This document shows, in pieces, positions 55,476 through 64,000 of a DNA stretch of 64,000 nt. The stretch spans positions 124,001 to 188,000 of the forward strand of contig CAWDLE010000017.1 in NCBI GenBank assembly GCA_963803085.1, read 5' to 3'. Source of the stretch: JACVRW01 sp963803085. GTDB taxonomy: Bacteria; Actinomycetota; Thermoleophilia; Solirubrobacterales; Thermoleophilaceae. A program made the translations under genes and the position numbers. Position 1 is the first letter of the stretch. Each line of letters begins with the position of its first letter. The notes beneath the pieces were generated by a model. The model searched no databases. It saw nothing but the letters and a program-made list of their open reading frames with translations, and was not told where the DNA came from.

Positions 55476-56947
55476 GGCGGTTCATCTACCTCTGCCTGAT
55501 CGTGGCGCTCCTGCCCTGGATCGTGATCGGGATCGTGCGCGAGAGCACGGACGACGACACGAAGGACCACTACTTCGTGCGGGCGGTCTTCGACAACGCC
55601 TCCACGCTGGTGCCTGGCGAGGACGTGAAGGTGGCCGGCGTGCCGGTCGGCGTGATCTCAGACCTCGACATCACGCCCGACAAGAAGGCCGCGGTCACGC
55701 TTCGCATCGACGACGAGGCCTTCATTCCCTGGAAGACCGACGCCAAGTGCAAGATCGGCTCGCAGGGCCTGATCGGCGAGAAGTTCGTGGACTGCCAGCC
55801 GGGATCGAGCTCGGCGGAGAAGCTGGCTCGCATCGACGAGGGCGACGGCAAGGGTGAGCGGCTGTTGCCGGTCGAGCGCACCAGCTCGCCGGTGGACCTC
55901 GACCTCATCAACGACATCATGCGGCTGCCCTACCGGGAGCGCTTCGCGATCCTGCTGAGCGAGTTCGGCGCTGGCCTGGCGGGCCGCGGCGAGGAGCTGA
56001 ACGAGGTCATCCACCGCGCCAACCCGGCGCTTCGAGAGACCGACCAGGTCCTGAAGATCCTCGCCGACCAGAACCATGTGCTGTCCCGCCTGGCGCGCGA
56101 CTCCGACCGGGTCCTGGAGCCGCTCGCCCGCGAGCGCGAGTCCTTCGCCGACTTCGTGGTCCAGGCCAATGCGACCGGCGAGGCCTCAGCAGAGCGCCGC
56201 GGCGACCTCGCGCGGAGCATCGAGCTGCTGCCGGGCTTCCTGCGTGAGCTGCGCCCGTTGATGGCGGACCTCGAGGACTTCACGGACCAGGGCACGCCGC
56301 TGCTCACCGACCTGAACGCCGCCGCCCCTGCGCTCGGCCGCCTGATCGAGGCCCAGGGCACGCTCGCCGACGCGTCGCGGGAGAGCTTCCCGAGCCTCGG
56401 CGACGCGCTCGAGCGCGGCCGCCCCGCCCTGATCGAGGCGCGCCCCTTGATCCAGGACCTCGGCAAGCTCGGGCAAGAGGCGGCACCGGTGGCGGTGAAT
56501 CTCGACGACCTCACCAAGAGCCTCAACAAGACGGGCGCGATCGAGCGGCTGAACGACCTCATCTACTACGTAACGCTCGTGAGCAACGGCTTCGACGGCC
56601 TCGGCCACTACCTGCGCGCCGGCCTCGTGACCAACGTCTGCTCGACGTACGCGCTCGAGCCGAGCCCGGCCTGCCGCTCCACCTTCTACGACCCGGCCGA
56701 GACGTCGTCGGCGAGCACCCGGCTCGAGGCCGCGAACGCGGACCCCAGCACGCAGACGGGCAAGGGCAACGTGCCGCCCACCGGCACCCTGCTCCAGGAC
56801 CTGCTCGGACAGAGCGACCCGAGCGTGGATAAGCAGCGCGAGCAGAACCTCGAGGCGCTGCGCAAGCGCTCCGAGCGCGGAAGCTCGCCGGCGCTGGACG
56901 GCTCCGAGCCGGCACTCGACTACCTGCTGGGGGGTGAGTCGCCGTGA
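55472..56947 (+). CDS. MCE family protein 2
   Basis: A 491-residue protein. TM helix at residues 4-22, MCE domain YFVRAVFDNASTLVPGEDVKVAGVPVGVISDLDI, then the family's helical region (SIELLPGFLRELRPLMADLEDF). Two Cys in the MCE region (AKCKIG, VDCQPG) may pair outside the membrane, and two late ones lie in TNVCSTYALEPSPACRS. The tail is polar and low in complexity. ATGA/GTGA overlaps with both neighbours indicate a polycistronic mRNA. Confidence 0.95.
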   Translation: MRRFIYLCLIVALLPWIVIGIVRESTDDDTKDHYFVRAVFDNASTLVPGEDVKVAGVPVGVISDLDITPDKKAAVTLRIDDEAFIPWKTDAKCKIGSQGLIGEKFVDCQPGSSSAEKLARIDEGDGKGERLLPVERTSSPVDLDLINDIMRLPYRERFAILLSEFGAGLAGRGEELNEVIHRANPALRETDQVLKILADQNHVLSRLARDSDRVLEPLARERESFADFVVQANATGEASAERRGDLARSIELLPGFLRELRPLMADLEDFTDQGTPLLTDLNAAAPALGRLIEAQGTLADASRESFPSLGDALERGRPALIEARPLIQDLGKLGQEAAPVAVNLDDLTKSLNKTGAIERLNDLIYYVTLVSNGFDGLGHYLRAGLVTNVCSTYALEPSPACRSTFYDPAETSSASTRLEAANADPSTQTGKGNVPPTGTLLQDLLGQSDPSVDKQREQNLEALRKRSERGSSPALDGSEPALDYLLGGESP

Positions 56948-58368
56948 GCCGGCGCGGCCAGGCGGCTCTCACCGCCAGCCCGGTGCTCGTGGGCGCCGTG
57001 ACGGTGCTCGTGACGATCGTGGCCGTCTTCCTCTCCTACAACGCGAACTCCGGGCTTCCGTTCGTGCCGACCTACGACCTCAAGGCGAACCTGCCGAATG
57101 CCGCACAGCTCGTGAAGGGCTTCGAGGTGCGCATCGGCGGCGCGCGCGTGGGCTTCATCTCGAAGATCGAGCCGAAGAAGCGCGCGGACGGGACGGCGTA
57201 CGCGCAGGTCACGATGAAGCTCGACAAGGAGATCGAGCCCGTGCCGGCGGACTCGACCCTGCTGGTGCGCCCGCGCTCCTCGCTCGGCCTCAAGTACATC
57301 GAGCTGACACCGGGTGAGGGGCGCGCAGGCCTCCCGGCCGGGTCCACGCTGCCCGTACGCCAGGCGCGCCCGGCCGTTGTGGAGCTCGACGAGCTGTTCG
57401 ACATGTTCGACGACAAGACCCGGGTGGGCTCGCGCAACTCGCTGGACGGCTTCGGCGGCGGCTTCGCGGGGCGCGGCCCGGATCTCAACACGGCGATCGA
57501 GGCGTTCGTGCCGCTCGTGGCCGACCTCGAGCCCGTGGCCCGCAACCTCTCTGACCCGGACACGCGGCTCAACCGCTTCTTCGCCTCGCTTGCGCGGGCG
57601 TCCGAGGAGGTGGCGCCGGTGGCCGAGGAACAGGCGTCGCTGTTCGTGAACCTCGACACGTCATTCACGGCCTTCGCGTCGATCGCCCGGCCGTTCCTCC
57701 AGGAGACGATCAGCGAGAGCCCGGCGAGCGAGCAGGTCGCGATCGACCAGTTCCCGCTTCAGCGCCCCTTCATCCGCAACAACACGGCCTTCTTCCGCGA
57801 GCTGCGGCCCGGCGTGGCGGTGCTGCCGCACGGCGCCCCGATCCTCGCCGACGCGTTCGAGGCCGGCACCAAGGTGCTGCCCAAGACCATCCAGATGAAC
57901 GAGGACCTGGCCGACGTGTTCGAGTCACTCGCGGACTTCTCGGATGACCCGACCGTACGCCAGGGCGTTAACCAGCTCACCCGCCTCGCCAGCTCGCTGC
58001 GGCCCACGCTTCGCTTCCTCACCCCGGTACAGACCACCTGCAACTACGCGACGGTGTTCCTGCGGAACGTGGCGAGCCTGCTCTCCGAGGGCGACGCGAA
58101 CGGCAACTACCAGCGCTTCCTCGTGGTCTCGGCTCCCACCGACCCGCTCACGTTCGAGCTCGGGCCGAACAACGAGGGTGGGCCCTCGGCGGCCCCCGCG
58201 GACGGCCCCGGCCGCCACAACCACCTACACGTGAACCCGTACCCGAACGCGGCGTCGCCGGGCCAGACGCGCGAGTGCGAGGGCGGCAACGAGCGCTACG
58301 CGGTCGGCCAGACCGTCATCGGCAACACGCCCGGCAACCAGGGCCTCAAGACGGACGGGAACCCATGA
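56944..58368 (+). CDS. MCE family protein 3
   Basis: A 474-residue protein. TM helix at residues 11-31, MCE domain DLKANLPNAAQLVKGFEVRIGGARVGFISKIEP, then a helical region (LVADLEPVARNLSDPDTRLNRFFASL, DEL...SETISESPAS). Late cysteines (TTCNYATVFLRN and TRECEGGN) could form a disulfide. It starts on GTG 56944 overlapping the previous TGA and ends overlapping the next ATG (ATGA). Confidence 0.95.
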   Translation: MSRRGQAALTASPVLVGAVTVLVTIVAVFLSYNANSGLPFVPTYDLKANLPNAAQLVKGFEVRIGGARVGFISKIEPKKRADGTAYAQVTMKLDKEIEPVPADSTLLVRPRSSLGLKYIELTPGEGRAGLPAGSTLPVRQARPAVVELDELFDMFDDKTRVGSRNSLDGFGGGFAGRGPDLNTAIEAFVPLVADLEPVARNLSDPDTRLNRFFASLARASEEVAPVAEEQASLFVNLDTSFTAFASIARPFLQETISESPASEQVAIDQFPLQRPFIRNNTAFFRELRPGVAVLPHGAPILADAFEAGTKVLPKTIQMNEDLADVFESLADFSDDPTVRQGVNQLTRLASSLRPTLRFLTPVQTTCNYATVFLRNVASLLSEGDANGNYQRFLVVSAPTDPLTFELGPNNEGGPSAAPADGPGRHNHLHVNPYPNAASPGQTRECEGGNERYAVGQTVIGNTPGNQGLKTDGNP

Positions 58369-59804
58369 GGCGCGGGCCCGGCAGCCGCTTCACCCCATTC
58401 CAGGCCGGCCTGATCGCGCTGATCGTGATCGTGATCGGCACCTACTTGGGCGCCTCCAAGGACATCCCGTTCACGAAGCCCTACCAGCTCAAGGCGGTCT
58501 TCGAGAACGCGCCGCCGATCCACAAGGGCCAGGCGGTACGGATCGCCGGCGTGGACGTGGGCAAGGTCTCCGCCGTGGAGCCGATGGGCGGCGACTCGCC
58601 GGCGGTCGTCGTGACGATGAAGCTCGAGGACGAGGCGCTGCCGATCCACAAGGACGCCCAGATCAAGGTCCGGGAGCGGCTGTTCTTCGAGGGCAACCTC
58701 TTCTTCGACATCCGGCCGGGCACGCCCAGGGCGGGCACGCTGGACGACGGCGGCACGATCCCGGTGTCGCAGACCTCGGCGCCTGTGCAGCTCGACCAGG
58801 TGCTCGGCACGCTCACGACCAGCACCCGCGAGGACCTCCAGAAGCTGCTGATCGGCTACGGCGACGCGCTGAACGGCGAGCCGCAGCCCGGCGAGGACGA
58901 CGACCAGGACCCGGACACGAAGGGTGAGACGGCCGGCAAGGCGCTGAACGACTCGCTCGAGTACTCGGCGGACGCGCTGCGAGGCGGCGCCGTGCTGAAC
59001 GACGCGACGCAGGGCACGGAGCTCCACGACCTCTCGAAGCTGGTGGGCAGCCAGCAGAAGATCTTCGCGGCGCTGTCCTCGCGCGAGGGCTCGCTGAAGG
59101 ACCTGATCACGAACTTCAACACGACCATGGGCGCGCTCGCCTCCGAGGAGTCGAACCTACGCGCCACGATCCACGAGCTGCCCCAGGTGCTCGAGGCGGC
59201 CGGGCCAGCGCTCGACAACCTGAACGCCGCCTTCCCGTCCACACGCGCATGGGCGCTCGAGATGATCCCGGGCGTCCGCGAGACGCCTGCCACGATCGAG
59301 GCGGGCTTCCCGTGGATCCGCCAGACCAGAGCGCTGCTCTCGCCCGCGGAGCTTCAGGGCCTCGTCGACGACCTCCAGCCCGCGGTGGCCGACTTCGCCG
59401 AGTTCACGGATGGCCAGGTGGACTTCCTGCCGGTGCTCGACGACCTCGACCGCTGCATGCTCGAGGTGGTCCTCCCGACGCAGGAGCAGCGCATCGACGA
59501 CGGGGCGTTCTCCACCGGCCTGCGCAGCTACGAGGAGTTCTTCCAGGGCATGGTCTCGCTCGCCGGCGAGTCCCAGAGCTTCGACGGGAACGGGCACTAC
59601 GTGCGTATCGGGGCGGGCGGTTCGTTCCCGGTCCAGACGCCTGCATTGCCGGCTCCCACCGGGCCGCTGCACGCGAGCGCGAGCCAGCAGCCGCTCGGCA
59701 CCCGCCCGGCGAAGACACCCAAGCCGCCCTACAAGCCGAACGTGAAGTGCCACACCCAGCCGGTGCCCGACCTGGGTGACGCTCCGATCGGGGGCGGCCC
59801 ATGA
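58365..59804 (+). CDS. MCE family protein 4
   Basis: A 479-residue protein. TM helix at residues 13-30, MCE domain YQLKAVFENAPPIHKGQAVRIAGVDVGKVSAVEP. A distinctive acidic insertion, PQPGEDDDQDPDTKGE, follows the first helical block. The helical region ends in SLEYSADALRGGAVLND and a Pro-rich tail (KTPKPPYKPNVKCHTQP). ATG 58365 overlaps the previous stop. The insert is absent from the other five copies. Confidence 0.95.
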   Translation: MRRGPGSRFTPFQAGLIALIVIVIGTYLGASKDIPFTKPYQLKAVFENAPPIHKGQAVRIAGVDVGKVSAVEPMGGDSPAVVVTMKLEDEALPIHKDAQIKVRERLFFEGNLFFDIRPGTPRAGTLDDGGTIPVSQTSAPVQLDQVLGTLTTSTREDLQKLLIGYGDALNGEPQPGEDDDQDPDTKGETAGKALNDSLEYSADALRGGAVLNDATQGTELHDLSKLVGSQQKIFAALSSREGSLKDLITNFNTTMGALASEESNLRATIHELPQVLEAAGPALDNLNAAFPSTRAWALEMIPGVRETPATIEAGFPWIRQTRALLSPAELQGLVDDLQPAVADFAEFTDGQVDFLPVLDDLDRCMLEVVLPTQEQRIDDGAFSTGLRSYEEFFQGMVSLAGESQSFDGNGHYVRIGAGGSFPVQTPALPAPTGPLHASASQQPLGTRPAKTPKPPYKPNVKCHTQPVPDLGDAPIGGGP

Positions 59805-61174
59805 TGCGCCAGATCAAGAAGCAGGCGCCGGTCTTCGTCGCGATCCTGTTCCTGTTCGTGATCGCCCTCGGAATCGGCGGGTACATCCTGTCGAACCAGC
59901 GCTTCTACCTGCCTGGCTGGGTGCCTGTGCTCGGCAGCGAGTTCTACACGGTCGAGGCCGTGCTTCAAACCGGCCAGGCGATCGTCCCGGGCCAGGGCCA
60001 GACGGTGAACGTCGCTGGGGTCAAGATCGGCGAGGTCGGCTCGGTGCGCCTCGAGGACGGCAAGGCCGTTGTCGAGCTGAAGATCAAGGACGAGTTCAAG
60101 CCGATCTACCGCGACGCCACGGTGCTGCTGCGCCCGAAGACGGGCCTCAAGGACATGTACATGGCGCTCGACCCCGGCAACAGGCGCGCGGGCGCACTGC
60201 CCGAGGGCGGGCGCGTGGTCGTGGCGAACACGCTTCCGGACGTGAATAGCGACGAGTTCCTCGCGCAGCTCGACTCCGACACGCGCGCGTACCTCCAGAT
60301 CCTGCTGAACGCGGGCGGCACGGCCTTCGACGACCAGGTCACGGGCGCCGACCAGCGCTACCAGCAGACCGCCGCTCAGGACCTGCGGGAGGTCTTCAAG
60401 CGCTTCGAGCCCACGGCCCGCGACGGCAAGAAGATCACGGCGGGGCTCGTGAAGCGCCGCAGGAACATCCGGCACGTGATCCACAACTTCCAGACTTTCT
60501 CGACGGCGCTCGCTCACCGCGACAAGCAGCTCGCGGCACTGGTGGACTCCGCGAACGCGAACTTCGAGACGTTCGCGTCCGAGGAGGCCTCGCTGCGCGA
60601 GGCCCTCCGGCTGTTCCCGGGCGCGCTCGACCAGACCGAGCAGACGCTGACCAAGACGAGCGCGCTCGCGGCCGAGCTGGGCCCGGCGCTCGAGCGGCTG
60701 CGCCCGTTCGCACGCAACCTCGCCCCGGCGCTGCGCAAGACGCAGCCGTTCTTCAACGAGACCACCCCGATCATCCGCGACCAGATCCGGCCCTTCGCGC
60801 GGGACGTCCAGCCCACCGTTCGCGACCTGCGCTCCGCCACGAAGGACCTCGCGGTCGTGACCCCGCGGCTGGCCCGCAGCTTCGGAGTGCTGAACCGCTT
60901 CTTCAACGAGCTCGCATATGACCCGCCGGGCGCCGCGAAGCCCTACCTGTTCTGGGCATCGTGGGGCGCGCACGCCGGCGCGACGATGTTCGATCTCCAG
61001 GACGCCAACGGGCCGATCCGGCGCGGGCTCGTGCTCGTGTCGTGCGGCGGCTACGACGTCCTCGAGCAGGTGATCGCCGGTAACCCGCAGCTCGGCCTGC
61101 TCACGGAGCTCCTCAACCTCCCGCCTGAGCGGGAGGCCTGTCCCACCCATCCACCCGACGAGGCCGTGCCGTGA
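59801..61174 (+). CDS. MCE family protein 5
   Basis: A 457-residue protein. TM helix at residues 11-30, then a longer linker before the MCE domain (YTVEAVLQTGQAIVPGQGQTVNVAGVKIGEVGSVRL). The helical part has FQTFSTALAHRDKQLAALVDSANANF and RDLRSATKDLAVV. No lipobox was found, unlike the lipoprotein position in some mycobacterial mce operons (MceE). Late Cys (VSCGGYD, EREACPTH). It overlaps neighbours by 4 nt on each side. Confidence 0.95.
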   Translation: MMRQIKKQAPVFVAILFLFVIALGIGGYILSNQRFYLPGWVPVLGSEFYTVEAVLQTGQAIVPGQGQTVNVAGVKIGEVGSVRLEDGKAVVELKIKDEFKPIYRDATVLLRPKTGLKDMYMALDPGNRRAGALPEGGRVVVANTLPDVNSDEFLAQLDSDTRAYLQILLNAGGTAFDDQVTGADQRYQQTAAQDLREVFKRFEPTARDGKKITAGLVKRRRNIRHVIHNFQTFSTALAHRDKQLAALVDSANANFETFASEEASLREALRLFPGALDQTEQTLTKTSALAAELGPALERLRPFARNLAPALRKTQPFFNETTPIIRDQIRPFARDVQPTVRDLRSATKDLAVVTPRLARSFGVLNRFFNELAYDPPGAAKPYLFWASWGAHAGATMFDLQDANGPIRRGLVLVSCGGYDVLEQVIAGNPQLGLLTELLNLPPEREACPTHPPDEAVP

Positions 61175-62670
61175 TCAAGCAGGCGCCCAGCTTCGGTCGT
61201 ATCTTCGCGATGGTCGCGTTCGGCCTCTCGTGCTTCGGCATCCTCGTCTTCCTGTGGCTGAACTTCGGCGGCTCGGTGCCGCTCCAGCCGGAGGGCTACC
61301 GGGTCACGGTCGGCTTCCCCGAGGCCACGCAGCTGGCACAGGAGGCGGACGTGCGCATCTCCGGGGTGCGCGTGGGCCGCGTGAAGAAGAAGGCCGCGAA
61401 TCCCGAGACCGGCCTCACCGACACCGAGCTCGAGATCGACGCGCGCTACGCGCCGATCCCGAAGGACACGCGCGCCATCCTGCGCCAGAAGACGCTGCTG
61501 GGGGAGACCTACGTGGAGCTTTCGCCGGGGACCGCTGGGGCGGGGAACGTGGCGGACGGCGGAAAACTCGGCGCCGGGCAGGTGGCCGAGACGGTGCAGC
61601 TCGACGAGATTCTGCGCGGGTTCGACCCCGAGACCCGGGCGCGCTTCTCCACATGGTTCGACCAGGCGGGCGTGGCGGCGCAGGGCAACGCGGAGCACCT
61701 GAACGACGCGCTCGCGCTGCTCACCCCGTTCGCGGAGGACACGGACGAGGTGCTGAAGGTGCTGCGCGGGCAGAGCGATGCGACGCAGCGCTTCGTGCGC
61801 GACACCGGCTACGTGTTCGACGCGCTCAGCGAGCGCAAGGGCCAGCTGCGCGACCTGATCAGGAACTCCAACCGCACCTGGGAGGCGATCGCCAGCCGCG
61901 ACGCCCAGCTGGCGGACACCTTCCGCGTGTTCCCGACCTTCCTGCGCGAGAGTCGCGCGACCACCGAGCGCCTCACGAGGTTCGCCGACGACACCGATCC
62001 GCTCATCACGCAGCTGCGGCCCGCGGCGCGCGAGCTGTCGCCCACGCTGATCGACCTGGATGCGCTGGCACCGGACCTGAAGGGCCTGTTCCAGGACCTC
62101 GATCCGCTCGTGAAGGTGTCGAAGCGCGGCCTGCCCGCAACCGAGCAGGTGCTCGACAACACGCGCCCGATCCTGCGCCGCCTCGACCCGTGGCTGCGCA
62201 ACTTCACGCCAATCGTGGACTACCTGGGCCTATACAAGCGCGAGATCTCGGCCTTCCTCGTGAACGACGCGGCGGCCACCCAGGGCACGGAGCGAGGCTT
62301 CAACGACGGCACCAACTTCCTCCACTACCTGCGCACAGCCAACCCGGTGAACCCGGACATGATGACCGGCTGGCCGTTCCGGCTCGGCACGAACCGCTCG
62401 AACCCGTACACCGAGCCGGGCGGCTACGACAAGCTGAAGACCGAGGGCCACCTCGAGGTGCTCGGATCGCAGCTGTGCACCTCGCGGCCGACGCCGCCAT
62501 CGCCGGAGCCCAACGAGTGGATTACGCCGGCCATCGCGGCGCAGATCGACCAGTTCATCTTTGGCGGCGATGCGAACCGCGGCGCGGCGCCTCCCTGCGA
62601 CCCGCAGGCGCCGCTGGGCCGCATCACCGGCCAGTCCGGGCAGTTCCCGCACCTGGAGCCACTGCCGTGA
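61171..62670 (+). CDS. MCE family protein 6 (MceF-like position)
   Basis: A 499-residue protein. TM helix at residues 12-31 with a Cys in it, MCE domain YRVTVGFPEATQLAQEADVRISGVRVGRVKKKAAN, then the helical region (LNDALALLTPFAEDTDEVLKVLRGQ, PTFLRESRATTERL). The late part has GWPFRLGTNRSNPYTEPGGYDKL and a Cys-containing tail (SQLCTSRP...PPCDPQ). It is the last of six MCE genes. The RND/MMPL gene starts 20 bp after its stop. Confidence 0.95.
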   Translation: MIKQAPSFGRIFAMVAFGLSCFGILVFLWLNFGGSVPLQPEGYRVTVGFPEATQLAQEADVRISGVRVGRVKKKAANPETGLTDTELEIDARYAPIPKDTRAILRQKTLLGETYVELSPGTAGAGNVADGGKLGAGQVAETVQLDEILRGFDPETRARFSTWFDQAGVAAQGNAEHLNDALALLTPFAEDTDEVLKVLRGQSDATQRFVRDTGYVFDALSERKGQLRDLIRNSNRTWEAIASRDAQLADTFRVFPTFLRESRATTERLTRFADDTDPLITQLRPAARELSPTLIDLDALAPDLKGLFQDLDPLVKVSKRGLPATEQVLDNTRPILRRLDPWLRNFTPIVDYLGLYKREISAFLVNDAAATQGTERGFNDGTNFLHYLRTANPVNPDMMTGWPFRLGTNRSNPYTEPGGYDKLKTEGHLEVLGSQLCTSRPTPPSPEPNEWITPAIAAQIDQFIFGGDANRGAAPPCDPQAPLGRITGQSGQFPHLEPLP

Positions 62671-62678
62671 GCTTCTCC

Positions 62679-62684
62679 TAAGCT
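62679..62684 (+). promoter_or_regulatory. putative -10 hexamer TAAGCT before the RND transporter
   Basis: TAAGCT, 6 nt before GTG 62691. It may allow extra, leaderless expression of the transporter apart from the Mce operon. Confidence 0.35.
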
Positions 62685-62690
62685 GACTGC

Positions 62691-64000
62691 GTGATCGAGC
62701 GCTCGCTCCGACGCCTCGTGGGCGCAGTTACGCGGCGGCCGCTGGTGGTGCTTGGGCTCACCGCGGTGCTGGCCCTGGGTGGCGCCGCGCTCGCGCTGCG
62801 GCTCGAGCCGAGCGCGGCCACGGAGACGCTCGTGGACCGCGGCTCGCAGAGCTTCAAGGACACAGAGCGCTTCAAGGACGACTTCGGCGGCGAGGCAATT
62901 CTCGTGCTGGTGCACGGGGAGCTCACGCGCACGGTGCTCACCTCCGATCTGGGCCGCGTGCTGCGGCTTGAGGGTTGTCTCGGGGGCAAGGTCCCGGACA
63001 ACAAGAAGGGGCTCGGCAGCCTGCCACCGGTCTGCCGGAAGATCGCGGAGCTCAAGCCCGCGAAGGTCGTGTACGGCCCGGCCACGTTCATCAACACGGC
63101 GGTCGGCCAGATCCGGGACCAGTTCGCGAACAGACAGCAGGCCGCCGCCACGCAGGCGCAGCAGGCCGCCGAGGCCGCGCGCAAGCTCTCGAAGCGCCGC
63201 GGCGACCCGCGCTCGGAGCAGCTGCGCCTTGCGCAGGCTGCCTCCGACGCGGTGCAGGCGCAGTTCACCAACGAGGTCCTGCGGCTCGCCCTCAAGTACG
63301 GGATCAGCGGCATTCCGCAGATCAACGACCCGTCGTTCGTGTCCACGCTCGTGTTCGACCGGTCCGCGGGGGAGACCGGCGTCCCGAAGTCGCGCTTCGC
63401 GTACCTGTTCCCCTCGAAGAACTCGGCGTTGATCCAGATCCGCCTGCGGCCGGACCTCAGCGAGGCGGACCAGGCGCGCGCGATCGACCTGATCCGGGAG
63501 GCCACCGGCGAGAAGGTTTTCAAGCCCCGCGAGGGAGCGCGCTACATCGTCACGGGTGTGCCGGTGGTGGCGGAGGGGCTCGCCGATGCCGTCCAGCGCT
63601 CGATCTTCATCCTGCTCGGCGCCGCCCTGCTGCTGATGGCCGCCACGCTGGCGGTGGTGTTCCGCTCGCGGCTGCGCCTGCTGCCTCTCGGCCTTGCACT
63701 CGCGGCGGCGGCGATGACGTTCGGCGCGCTGTCGGTGGCGGGCGGAAGCCTCACGATGGCCTCGATCGCGGCGCTGCCCGTGCTGATCGGCCTGGCGGTG
63801 GACTATGCGATCCAGTTCCAGGCCCGCTTCGACGAGGCCGAGGCGCGTGGGGATCCCGAGCCGGCGGTCACCGCCGCCGTGGCTGGCGGGCCGACGATCA
63901 TCACGGCGGGGCTCGCGACGGCCACCGGGTTCCTCGTGCTGCTGCTCTCGCCGGTGCCGATGGTGCGCGGCTTCGGCCTGCTGCTGGTGCTCGGGATCGT
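62691..64000 (+). CDS. RND/MMPL family transporter, N-terminal part (3' truncated by window)
   Basis: The frame is open from GTG 62691 to the window end (436 codons). One TM helix near residues 20-37 is followed by a large extracytoplasmic loop with a coiled-coil segment (ANRQQAAATQAQQAAEAARKL) and two cysteines near residues 95 and 114 that may pair. From about residue 300 there are repeated TM helices with ALPVLIGLAVDYAIQFQARFDEA, the MMPL signature with a conserved Asp for proton use. MMPL proteins export lipids or glycolipids. Its place after six MCE genes suggests shared lipid traffic. The C-terminal half is not in view. Confidence 0.92.
   Translation, partial: MIERSLRRLVGAVTRRPLVVLGLTAVLALGGAALALRLEPSAATETLVDRGSQSFKDTERFKDDFGGEAILVLVHGELTRTVLTSDLGRVLRLEGCLGGKVPDNKKGLGSLPPVCRKIAELKPAKVVYGPATFINTAVGQIRDQFANRQQAAATQAQQAAEAARKLSKRRGDPRSEQLRLAQAASDAVQAQFTNEVLRLALKYGISGIPQINDPSFVSTLVFDRSAGETGVPKSRFAYLFPSKNSALIQIRLRPDLSEADQARAIDLIREATGEKVFKPREGARYIVTGVPVVAEGLADAVQRSIFILLGAALLLMAATLAVVFRSRLRLLPLGLALAAAAMTFGALSVAGGSLTMASIAALPVLIGLAVDYAIQFQARFDEAEARGDPEPAVTAAVAGGPTIITAGLATATGFLVLLLSPVPMVRGFGLLLVLGI

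Noticed and set aside
1..64000. tRNA, rRNA, CRISPR arrays, IS elements or prophage
   Set aside because: No cloverleaf with a GTTCRA-type T-loop, no rRNA conserved blocks, no regular spaced repeats and no transposase or integrase was seen by eye. A tRNAscan or Infernal run would settle it.

Overview
The window is GC-rich chromosomal DNA from an actinobacterium. The best guess is class Thermoleophilia (Solirubrobacterales-like), but that assignment is inference from gene content, not from a marker gene. Pointers are a six-gene Mce lipid-transport operon, HemQ-type haem synthesis, a holin-X/DUF3618 membrane-stress cluster, FprA-type ferredoxin reductase, frequent GTG/TTG starts and what look like many leaderless promoters. 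No rRNA, tRNA, CRISPR, prophage or insertion sequence was seen.

Layout. 1-2245: end of a flavin disulfide reductase, a small NAD-binding protein, an alkyltransferase-like protein and a universal stress protein. 2296-8147: a tight + strand catabolic run (enoyl-CoA hydratase, arginase-like hydrolase, acyl-CoA carboxylase beta subunit, broken YdeI-like gene, BKACE, CaiB/AMACR-like enzyme). 8246-11232: minus-strand zinc alcohol dehydrogenase, CapA-like protein and DUF2804-like protein. 11252-12756: a 20-bp palindromic operator, a nitrilase-superfamily amidohydrolase and a TetR regulator, probably an autoregulated divergon. 12768-13841: four small membrane proteins. 13897-17688: sulfotransferase, UPF0104 flippase-like protein, AI-2E-type permease, DegV. 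17743-21668: DksA-like zinc finger, NAD-dependent epimerase, small redox proteins, the Grx4-BolA pair facing an A-type Fe-S carrier, and a tyrosine phosphatase. 21645-27327: HhH DNA glycosylase, ABC1 kinase, FAH hydrolase, Ppx/GppA, RDD protein with acidic repeats. 27365-33845: FprA, HemQ, a glycosyltransferase-flippase fusion, a GAF-GGDEF cyclase, an SDR. 33872-38214: tandem secreted subtilases. 38254-41802: complete cobalamin-dependent methionine synthase. 41811-47169: FMN-binding and DHFR-like proteins, ArsR-like regulator, DgcN/DgcA-like D-glutamate pair, NAD-binding protein. 47169-50118: large AAA/LuxR regulator. 51398-64000: two MlaE-type permeases, ATPase, six MCE proteins and the start of an RND/MMPL transporter.

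The Mce operon is the largest functional unit. Permeases, ATPase and six substrate-binding MCE proteins are chained by short overlaps, and an MMPL-type transporter follows immediately, which suggests coupled lipid import and export at the cell envelope.

Two window-wide patterns stand out. First, a TANNNT -10 hexamer lies 6-9 nt before the start codon of about fifteen genes, twice as back-to-back divergent pairs, which is the signature of leaderless mRNAs. Second, at least four genes (YdeI-like, RDD, first subtilase, LuxR regulator) are each broken by single-base shifts that restore an expected protein when corrected. Most are one extra base. Assembly error is more likely than four independent pseudogenes, but this needs reads to settle.
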